Positions 57,693 to 64,000 of a stretch of DNA of 64,000 bases are shown piece by piece. The notes under the pieces were generated by a model. The model was not told the origin of the DNA. It made no database searches and saw nothing but the letters and a program-made list of their open reading frames with translations. The translations under genes and the position numbers were made by a program. The stretch covers positions 17,874 to 81,873 of the forward strand of contig NZ_JACC01000030.1 in assembly GCF_000520955.1 (NCBI RefSeq). Direction: 5' to 3'. The DNA comes from Aquimarina pacifica (GTDB lineage: Bacteria > Bacteroidota > Bacteroidia > Flavobacteriales > Flavobacteriaceae). Each line of letters opens with the position of its first letter. Positions within the stretch are counted from its first letter, which is position 1.

Positions 57693-58222
57693 TTCTTTTT
57701 ATGGTTTGATGATTTTGATTAGTGATAATGTGGTTTTTAATACCAAAAACTAATGCAAGATTCAAAAGTACAACTTCATTAAGAAGAACCCAAAAATCTT
57801 GAAATATCCACATTCGGTTGTCTCGTTTTTTTTGATTTCCTATCGCTTTATTTGTATGGAATTGATAAGTAGAGGTTTGCATAACCTCTAAAATTGAAAG
57901 ATTCATAATACTTTGTGGGTTTTTGTTGGGATAACATAAATAACTAGAGGTTCTTTACGTTTAGGTTAATTTTGGGTTAATAAGGTTAGATATTCCCCTT
58001 TTTTTTGGTTGATACTAAAAATACTCACTCTTAGCTAATGATAGCAGGATGGGCGAGAGGCTGACTGCGATATTCAGAAAAATTTAATGTAATTGTTTAG
58101 AAAACAAACATTTGTTAGGGTTAAAATTATGTTATTTTCATTTTTAAGTGTAACAAATAGACAGGATGGAGTGTCTTATAAGTAATCAATAAGTTATCAC
58201 TTAATAAAAAATGTACAACATC
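57693..58222. other. Intergenic region holding the gpmI promoter
   Basis: About 530 bp between divergent gpmI and the ankyrin gene. The gpmI promoter is at 57763-57794. A small palindrome (AACAAA-CA-TTTGTT) lies at 58103-58116 and could be a regulator site. Otherwise I see no gene. A 73-codon frame across 57685-57906 is rejected because the promoter lies inside it. Confidence 0.55.
57763..57794 (-). promoter_or_regulatory. Complete gpmI promoter: TTTG, 20-nt spacer, TACTTTTG
   Basis: The -33 TTTG (57791-57794) and -7 TACTTTTG (57763-57770) both match the Bacteroidota consensus with the preferred spacing. The leader to the gpmI ATG is about 65 nt. This is the best-matching promoter in the window. 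Confidence 0.8.
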
Positions 58223-58603
58223 ATGAAAAAAACAATTTTAACTGTAATGACGATTATGTTTATCTCATCAGTAAGCCTTGCTAAAGAGGCTAATTCGACC
58301 ACAACCAGTTATGATTACGAACTTGTTACCTTTAAAGCAAATCCACTATGTATGGCAATTGTAAAAGGAGATTTAGAAGCTGTAAAAAAAATGATCGAAT
58401 TCGGAAACGATGTAAATGAAGTGTCTGAAGGAATGACACCACTTATGTATGCCGCAAGATATAATCGTCTTGAGATTATCAAGGTTCTTGTAGAAAAAGG
58501 AGCGAAAATAAAGACCAAAAACCGAAAAGGGTACAATGCTATTAAATTTGCAGAAATATCAAATGCCAAAGAAGCCGTGGCACTATTGAAAGAGCTGTCT
58601 TAA
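58223..58603 (+). CDS. Small exported ankyrin-repeat protein
   Basis: A 126-residue protein with a signal peptide (~1-20, ending SVSLA) and two and a half ankyrin repeats (NPLCMAIVKGDLEAVKKMIEFGNDVNE, GMTPLMYAARYNRLEIIKVLVEKGA, then a partial unit). It probably binds another periplasmic protein. ATG at 58211 is also in frame, but 58223 (MKKTI) gives a normal signal sequence. Partner not known. Confidence 0.85.
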   Translation: MKKTILTVMTIMFISSVSLAKEANSTTTSYDYELVTFKANPLCMAIVKGDLEAVKKMIEFGNDVNEVSEGMTPLMYAARYNRLEIIKVLVEKGAKIKTKNRKGYNAIKFAEISNAKEAVALLKELS

Positions 58604-58634
58604 TCGATTACCAAGGTTAAATTTTAAAAAAATA

Positions 58635-58680
58635 AAAACTTCACTCTGGAGCAACGTCTCTAAAGTGAAGTTTTTTTTGA
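58635..58680 (+). terminator. Intrinsic terminator of the ankyrin gene
   Basis: AAAACTTCACT (58635-58645) pairs with AGTGAAGTTTT (58664-58674), followed by more T residues, about 30 bp after the stop. Confidence 0.88.
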
Positions 58681-58780
58681 TTATACGAATGAGAAATCGG
58701 ATTTTCATTCATTATTTGTGTATACAGTGTCCTAGTAAAAAGTCACATAATTAATTTTCTGATAACTAAAAACGAGTGTA

Positions 58781-59548
58781 TTACTTAGTTCTGTATTCTT
58801 GTATGGCTTCTCTTATTTTTTCTTTACGGTTTTCGGGATCAGGATGCGTGCTCTGAAACTCAGGTGTTCTATTGGGACCGGCTGCGTTTTTAAGAATTTC
58901 CATAACACCTATCATTTCTTCTGGGTTATAGCCCGAATTGATCATGAATAACACACCTAGTTTATCACTTTCTAATTCATCATCACGACCATTACCAAGC
59001 AATATATTTTGTCCAATACCATTTACTATACCTCCTGCATCTGCACCAACCGACGCCCCTGTCGAAATTGTTTTCCAAAAATCATGTTCTGCGATTCTTT
59101 CTGCAGAATGCCTTCCCAGGACATGCCCAATTTCGTGACCCAATACACCTGCTACCTGATCTTCATTCTCTAATTTAGATAATAGAGCATAGGTTATAAA
59201 TATTTGTCCTCCAGGAAGTGCGAAAGCATTAATTGTATTTGGATCTGCTAATAAATGAAATTCATATTTATATGGAGTTTGCTTTGCCATACTTGAATTT
59301 ACCAGTTTATTACCGATCATATCAATATAGCTTTGTAATTTTTGATCTGGGTAAAGTCCACCATGTTGCTGAGCCATTTCGGGAGCACTTTGAAGTCCAA
59401 TTGCGATTTCTTGATCGCTGGTCATATTAATATTTTGAACTCTGTCTGTATATGGGTTCAAAGTCTTGTTATTACATTTTTTAATAAAAGCAAACGCAAC
59501 GATTGCCAATCCTATTAAAATTCTAATTTTTAAGCCTCCGCGTCTCAT
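58781..59548 (-). CDS. M48 family zinc metallopeptidase
   Basis: A 255-residue envelope protease with one N-terminal hydrophobic segment (~8-22). The zinc site is H138-E-I-G-H142, with the third ligand expected at E191 in DDELESDKLG. The family segment NTINAFALPGGQIFITYALL is intact. It is of the BepA/YfgC-like or LoiP type without TPRs, thought to degrade misassembled outer membrane proteins. K-K-C near residue 25 is a poor lipobox, so the protein may be membrane-anchored instead. Confidence 0.93.
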   Translation of the reverse strand: MRRGGLKIRILIGLAIVAFAFIKKCNNKTLNPYTDRVQNINMTSDQEIAIGLQSAPEMAQQHGGLYPDQKLQSYIDMIGNKLVNSSMAKQTPYKYEFHLLADPNTINAFALPGGQIFITYALLSKLENEDQVAGVLGHEIGHVLGRHSAERIAEHDFWKTISTGASVGADAGGIVNGIGQNILLGNGRDDELESDKLGVLFMINSGYNPEEMIGVMEILKNAAGPNRTPEFQSTHPDPENRKEKIREAIQEYRTK

Positions 59549-59785
59549 GATAAATCAAGTTTTATATCAGCATTAAAGTTAGTAAAATAAATAGGATTAA
59601 AAACTAAATAAAATATTAGATCAGGATACCTAAATTAGGAAATAGAAATACTAAAATTTGCAAATCGAAATTCATAAGTACTTATATAGGTAACACACTC
59701 TAGTATGATTTACATTATAGGAGCGTTACTATTGCTTTTACGGTATTCGAATTTATTGCTGGGGCCTATTGCTTGGTGAGCGAAG

Positions 59786-60307
59786 TTATCTGAAAAATAA
59801 TTGAGTGTAGTAATATCGGTTGTTTTCATCCTGAATCACAGCAATACCTGTATGTGTATAAGTACCTTCAATATTTTTTCTATGGCCTTCACTAGCGATC
59901 CATGCGTTCACTACACTTTCGGCATCTGGATAAGAACTCGCTACGTTTTCGGCTGTTGCCCTTGCACCTTCTTGCTCATTGAGAGCATCTGCTCTCAAAG
60001 AAAAATCATCATGACTTATTTTTCCTTGGGATATCATATATTGTGTATGGTCAGCAGCTAATTGATTCGCAGTTGAATTCATTGTCAAAGAGGATAGGTT
60101 TTTACTTTGACGGTATTCGTTTATAAGTTGTAGAATCTCTTCTACAATCGTAGTATCACTTTCGCTAACTATGGTTTCTTCATCAATTTCTTCCTGTTCT
60201 AGTGTTTCGTCTTCTAAGATATCATCCTTTTGGTCATCAGAACAGGATATGGCAAGAGTTAGAGAAAGAATAGATAGTATATACAGAAAATAAGATAATT
60301 TTTTCAT
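59786..60307 (-). CDS. CAP (SCP/PR1) domain lipoprotein
   Basis: A 173-residue lipoprotein. The signal has lipobox AISC (C22), then an acidic linker (~24-50) and a bacterial CAP domain (LLINEYRQSK, AADHTQYM, HDDFSLR, AENVASSYPDAESVVNAWIASEGHRKNI, THTGIAV, YYYTQLF). The expected CAP residues His, Glu, Glu and His are present. The role of bacterial CAP proteins is largely unknown; surface or cell wall function is assumed. Confidence 0.92.
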   Translation of the reverse strand: MKKLSYFLYILSILSLTLAISCSDDQKDDILEDETLEQEEIDEETIVSESDTTIVEEILQLINEYRQSKNLSSLTMNSTANQLAADHTQYMISQGKISHDDFSLRADALNEQEGARATAENVASSYPDAESVVNAWIASEGHRKNIEGTYTHTGIAVIQDENNRYYYTQLFFR

Positions 60308-60383
60308 TTTTGGGGCTTTTGTATCAATATAACTCCAATAATCCTATTTTTAGTATGTTTTATCTGATAAATTCAAGAAGTTT

Positions 60384-61115
60384 TTACAATAATTCTGGAT
60401 TTATATCCAAAATATTACAGCTTACATACTTATTTATAAAATCATCAGTAAAATAGTCACTCCCCATGAGTTTTGTGAACTTTAATTCTTTATCTATCTG
60501 TAGCTTTCGGTAAGCTTTGAGCATAGGAATGGATAATGGAGCATAAGAGTAATGCCAGGGCTCATACTTAAAGCCTTTTCTTCCGGGTTTATTAGTGTAA
60601 ACAAGATAAAACCCAAACGAATTAGCGTATTCATCTAACCATTGTTTGAATCTATAATATGGACCACCCATTTCAAAATGCTTTGCTAATAGAGGGTCTC
60701 TTTGTTTTGGGGCACTACCATCAATAATATCGATGTCAGTACCCCAATGGTGTCTAGATGTCCCAGGTATTGTGGAGTATTCTATTATTTTATTTATGGA
60801 CTTGGAAGGAGATAAACCAGCAGAAGTATAGCGGGTATATTTACGTTCCCAAATTTGATGTTGTCGATCGTAGTTTCTATAGCTAGAAACAACCTTTATT
60901 TTGAAACCTCTTTTTTCGGCTTCTGCTTTCATTTTAGAAAAAGCCAAAAAAGCCTTTTTTCGCAACTTATATCCTTCACCCAGAAGTTTTGGATTGCTTT
61001 TGCCCATCAAATCTTCTTTAGAAAATTGTGATTGTGGCATTGCCAATGAAGACAACGGCAAAGACAAACCAATCATTGTCAATGCGCTAATATTCAAAAA
61101 ATCTAGTCTTTCCAT
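60384..61115 (-). CDS. M15 family D-alanyl-D-alanine carboxypeptidase (VanY-like)
   Basis: A 243-residue exported peptidase with a signal-like N-terminus (~5-26). The zinc site follows the SxHxxGxxxD pattern: H122 and D129 in SRHHWGTDIDI, with catalytic E185 and H188 in YEPWHYSY. VSSYRNYDRQHQIWERK is the conserved substrate-side segment. It likely trims peptidoglycan stem peptides. It lies between the CAP gene and clpP on the same strand, but gaps of 47-76 bp leave cotranscription open. Confidence 0.92.
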   Translation of the reverse strand: MERLDFLNISALTMIGLSLPLSSLAMPQSQFSKEDLMGKSNPKLLGEGYKLRKKAFLAFSKMKAEAEKRGFKIKVVSSYRNYDRQHQIWERKYTRYTSAGLSPSKSINKIIEYSTIPGTSRHHWGTDIDIIDGSAPKQRDPLLAKHFEMGGPYYRFKQWLDEYANSFGFYLVYTNKPGRKGFKYEPWHYSYAPLSIPMLKAYRKLQIDKELKFTKLMGSDYFTDDFINKYVSCNILDINPELL

Positions 61116-61162
61116 AAGCTTAGGTGTTTTAGTGGCTTATTTCTACGAATTTCTGAAATAAT

Positions 61163-61711
61163 TTATTCTAGAATTCCGTCTACTATGCCATATTCTAAAG
61201 ATTCTTGTGCATCCATCCAGTAATCTCGATTAAAGTCTTTTAGAACCTTTTCTATATCTTGCCCGCAATTATCACCAAGGATTTGTGCACTTAATTCTTT
61301 GGTTTTGAGTATTTCGGCAGCTTGAATTTCTATGTTTGAAGCTTGTCCTCTTGCGCCACCACTTGGCTGGTGAATCATAACTTTGGCATGTGGTTGAATA
61401 AAACGTCTGCCTTTTTTACCAACACTAAGTAAAATAGAACCCATAGAAGCCGCTAATCCTGTACAAATAGTTGAGACCGGACTTTTTAGACTTTTTATAG
61501 TATCGTACATCGCAAATCCCGAAGTTACATATCCGCCAGGGCTATTAATATATAATTTTATCTCCTCATCATTGATCATATCCAGATACATAAGGCGATC
61601 GATTACGTGCTTTGCAGATTTATCATCTACTTGCCCCCATAAAAACACGCTGCGTTCTTCTAAAAATTTTTTATCAATCAGATCTTGTATTTTTCCTGAT
61701 TTTTCCTTCAT
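61163..61711 (-). CDS. clpP: ATP-dependent Clp protease proteolytic subunit (short form)
   Basis: A 182-residue ClpP-like serine protease. The catalytic triad is visible as S89 (GLAASMGS), H114 (MIHQPSGGARGQ) and D163 (FNRDYWMDA). YINSPGG and YGIVDGI are also conserved. It is shorter than the ~195-225-residue housekeeping ClpP, lacking the N-terminal propeptide and axial-loop part, and no clpX is next to it. It is therefore more likely a second ClpP of the cell than the main one (inference). Confidence 0.9.
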   Translation of the reverse strand: MKEKSGKIQDLIDKKFLEERSVFLWGQVDDKSAKHVIDRLMYLDMINDEEIKLYINSPGGYVTSGFAMYDTIKSLKSPVSTICTGLAASMGSILLSVGKKGRRFIQPHAKVMIHQPSGGARGQASNIEIQAAEILKTKELSAQILGDNCGQDIEKVLKDFNRDYWMDAQESLEYGIVDGILE

Positions 61712-62048
61712 CTTTATAATTTTAGTTCTTTTATGATGTAAATAGTAAAAGCTAATGAAAGGTATTAAAAAAACATATGAATACTATGTTTTTTGTACTT
61801 CTTTATAGCTATGAGATAAATGTATAATTATTTTCGGAGAAATGCCATTGGGCGCGCATAATTTATTTAAGGATTAATTATACGATTATTTTTATGCTTT
61901 TTTATGGTTGGGGGGATGATCCATAAAAAAGCTGATAATGAATGTTGGATATGGCAATACTTCTACGTAATGGCAATTTTAGATAGAACTACTACCATTT
62001 TGTTTGTATTGCTCTATTTTTATGATAGTAAGAATATTACTTTCTTTC
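61712..62048. other. Intergenic region before clpP
   Basis: About 340 bp between clpP and the metallopeptidase gene, both on the minus strand. A 10-bp A/T stem with a 7-nt loop at 61768-61794 could terminate the upstream gene. I see no exact promoter word for clpP and no RNA gene. Confidence 0.45.
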
Positions 62049-62660
62049 TTACTGTTCTTTAGTTTTGTGAATGTGATTTTTCATTTTTAATACTTGTGTA
62101 TCAGAAAAAAATGTTCTCTTATGTGGATTGATTTGGCTCATAATATTTCCTTCTTCTGCAGTATGAAACAGACCAAGAGCATGACCAATCTCATGAGGAG
62201 CAGTAGTCTCGTATAAGAATTCATCAGTAATTAGTGCTCGTTTATCATTACCTATTCCGGCAAGAGCAATAGTATTAGCTCTTTTTATTATATATACATT
62301 TACTCTATCTTTTTTGTATGAATCTTGAGTTTCTTTTAGAAAAGTACTGGTTTCGGCATCTCTATTATCACGTAAATCATAAAGTTCATCATTTGTAATA
62401 GTTCTGATTTGACCTAGTTCAAGCCCAATGTCATATCGATGAAAAAAACCACCATTTAAATTATCTACAAAATCATTTTCATTAAGATGATACATTGATT
62501 TGTTATTATTTCCAGAAGGTAGGACATAAATAATATCAATCTTAATAGTTGTTTCTGGGTTATCGACAAATATAGGTTCAATATTTAGAGGTACATAATC
62601 ATCTTCAATAGCACATGAGGTGCACAAAAACAAGAGCGTAATTATTTGGATAAGTTTCAT
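62049..62660 (-). CDS. Metzincin-type zinc metallopeptidase lipoprotein
   Basis: A 203-residue lipoprotein (lipobox CTSC, C16) with a metzincin catalytic site. H156-E-IG-H160-ALGLF-H166 is the full HExxHxxGxxH zinc motif, and M174 in GNIMS is the Met-turn. These place it near the matrixin/archaelysin-like M10/M54 group, but subfamily is not certain. Residues ~39-130 form the N-terminal half of the catalytic domain, with no propeptide or cysteine switch visible. Probably surface or periplasmic proteolysis. Confidence 0.88.
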   Translation of the reverse strand: MKLIQIITLLFLCTSCAIEDDYVPLNIEPIFVDNPETTIKIDIIYVLPSGNNNKSMYHLNENDFVDNLNGGFFHRYDIGLELGQIRTITNDELYDLRDNRDAETSTFLKETQDSYKKDRVNVYIIKRANTIALAGIGNDKRALITDEFLYETTAPHEIGHALGLFHTAEEGNIMSQINPHKRTFFSDTQVLKMKNHIHKTKEQ

Positions 62661-63865
62661 GGTTTTTCAGGTATCTAAATGTTGGAATAAGTTTATTGAA
62701 TTTGGTAGGTAACAAGAATTAATTCTTATCAAATGATACTATACTGTGCTTTATGCAAATGGTGCAAGAAAAATAAACTGGGATTCTAATGTTAATAGTA
62801 GTTAGAAAATCTATCTTATTAATTTAGAAAAGTTTATAACATGTACAGATAAGTATTCAACATATACATATATGAATAACTACGTGTAATTTGGTGTTAT
62901 TACTGAGGTTCTGAAATTGTTAATGGAAGCGTACAGTGTACGAGAATTTTTAAATAATTTTTTCCATTTTGAAGAAAGAGTAATTCGTTCGAAAAACAAA
63001 GTTACTTTTGAAAGTTGTAGTCTAAAATTTCCTTTCATGATAATTGGTTATTAATTTATCGTTATTCAATACTCCATTACTATTGTTGACTCGCCAGAAT
63101 TTTACAATCGTAAGGTTTTTAGGTTTTATACATACTGTTTTTATGCATACATAAAACAAATAATTCTATTATAAAGAATTAGTTTAAACTCTTGAATTTT
63201 TATGTGCAATAAGTATAACATAAAAATTAAGCTAAAGAACGTTTTGAAAAAATGAAAATCATGTAAAATATTATATTTCAGATGTTTAATTTTTTCCCTT
63301 ATTACAATTTAGGTATAAAAAGCTACGGTTGTATATAGGAGTAACTCATAATAATTACGGTCTTACCGTAATTATTAATTGATAATTTTCATGAAATTTG
63401 GAAATTGATTTTGTCTTAGAAAGAAAAGATTTTCAATACATAAATAATTGATTATGAGTGTTTTGTGTGTTTGTGATGTTTATTCTGAATGTGTGAAATT
63501 GTTTATATTTACGTGATAATAAGTAAACAAATGTTAATTTATTTATGTCTTTTAATCGGTTTTTTTTGTTTTTCATAGTTTTGAAAAACGTCAGATTTCC
63601 AAAACATATGATTATGTTTTTGTGTTTTTATTGAAGTTTTTTATAGTTAAAGTACCTTGTGGTTAGTGTTTTAATTCTTGGGGAGGAAGTTTTATACAAA
63701 AAATACAAAATGAATTTATGTAAGTTTTGTATTACAATTAATAATAATGTGTTAAGATTTTGAAGCCCGTATAAAACCTTCAAAATAAAAATCATTAAGT
63801 TTAGTAAGAAATAAGATGTAAAGTATAGGAACTGTACTATCGAATATATTTTTGTAGTTTAATTA
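62661..63865. other. 1.2-kb AT-rich region without a gene
   Basis: No credible open frame on either strand. Visible elements are a 14-bp palindrome (AAGAATTAATTCTT) at 62714-62727 just before the metallopeptidase gene, and a strong hairpin at 63349-63377. I see no tRNA-like or rRNA sequence and no repeats. It may hold a small RNA or long regulatory region, or be degenerated DNA. Confidence 0.5.
63349..63377. repeat. 13-bp perfect inverted repeat
   Basis: TAATAATTACGGT (63349-63361), loop CTT, ACCGTAATTATTA (63365-63377). There is no U tract of terminator type. It is far from any gene, so it may be part of an untranslated RNA or a protein-binding palindrome. Confidence 0.55.
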
Positions 63866-64000
63866 TTACCTATTAACATATAAGTATCCAGCTCTGTCTT
63901 TTCGATCTTTTATTTTAAGGACATAATAATAGGTTCCTACAGGTAGTTCTTCTCCTTTGGCTACAGTTGCTCTCCCTTCAGAAATTCCTGCCCAAGAGTT
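63866..64000 (-). CDS. 3' end of a gene with a T9SS type B sorting domain (partial)
   Basis: The last 44 codons of a gene running in from the right edge. The peptide reads from [10 protein letters not shown] through [14 protein letters not shown] to AGYLYVNR and stop (TAA at 63866-63868). The GTYYYV...GYLYVNR pattern is the end of the gliding motility-associated CHU_C domain, a type B sorting signal for T9SS export. Nothing can be said about the passenger protein, which lies outside the window. Confidence 0.85.
   Translation of the reverse strand, partial: NSWAGISEGRATVAKGEELPVGTYYYVLKIKDRKDRAGYLYVNR

Noticed and set aside
57685..57906. 73-codon frame upstream of gpmI on the minus strand
   Set aside because: A near-perfect promoter for gpmI (TTTG, 20-nt spacer, TACTTTTG) lies inside it and it resembles no family. 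It is more likely leader and promoter DNA.
58003..58080. GC-richer patch before the ankyrin gene as a possible RNA gene
   Set aside because: No cloverleaf or consistent stems could be drawn, and it is too short for a known RNA class.

Overview
The window reads as chromosomal DNA of a marine-type member of the Flavobacteriaceae (phylum Bacteroidota). The evidence is AT-rich DNA, a short primary sigma factor without region 1.1, the Bacteroidota promoter -7 word TAnnTTTG in front of many genes, near absence of Shine-Dalgarno sites, type IX secretion (T9SS) parts and cargo, an Nqr sodium pump with its FMN transferase, LytTR signalling, and a lipoprotein-type BamA homologue (TamL). The genus cannot be fixed from the sequence alone. 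I see no rRNA, tRNA, CRISPR array, insertion sequence or prophage. Coding density is high and most of the window is core genome.

Layout. 1-6.8 kb: the 3' part of a very large Tc-toxin A subunit gene, cut by the left edge. 7.0-9.8 kb: a TPR/LytS-type histidine kinase and its LytTR response regulator. 9.9-14.6 kb: an MtfA-like peptidase, a Bax-inhibitor-1 membrane protein, a T9SS-exported VCBS-repeat protein and a membrane AraC-type regulator. 14.6-22.6 kb, minus strand: rpe, two tandem BLUF photoreceptor genes, rpoD, pnp, rpsO, accD, fbaA. 22.8-27.7 kb: tamL, an RNA methyltransferase, porT and ubiE/menG. 27.9-30.8 kb: trkA-trkH potassium uptake. 31-38.9 kb: aminotransferase, desaturase, rsmG, pruA, an NRDE protein, a DUF6695-like protein with a possible permuted papain-like fold, and apaG. 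39.3-50 kb: T9SS plug protein, nqrABCDEF, a DUF4846 protein, a small unknown protein and apbE. 50-58.6 kb: a TPR-CHAT membrane protein, methyltransferase, map, thioredoxin-like lipoprotein, gpmI and an ankyrin protein. 58.8-62.7 kb: a run of envelope peptidases and CAP protein plus a ClpP. 62.7-63.9 kb has no gene. The right edge cuts a gene encoding a T9SS type B sorting domain.

Functional links. ApbE attaches FMN covalently to NqrB and NqrC, so its place just after nqr is meaningful, and MenG supplies the quinone that Nqr reduces. PorT and the plug protein belong to the T9SS that exports proteins such as the VCBS protein and the right-edge protein. The most unusual items are the Tc toxin gene beside a LytS/LytTR pair, the two BLUF proteins that share Tyr/Ser at the usual Trp/Met positions, a canonical Shine-Dalgarno before rpoD, an AccD without zinc-finger cysteines, the DUF6695 protein, and a membrane-anchored TPR-CHAT protease-like protein. 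I did not find a clearly new multi-gene system. These are the best leads.
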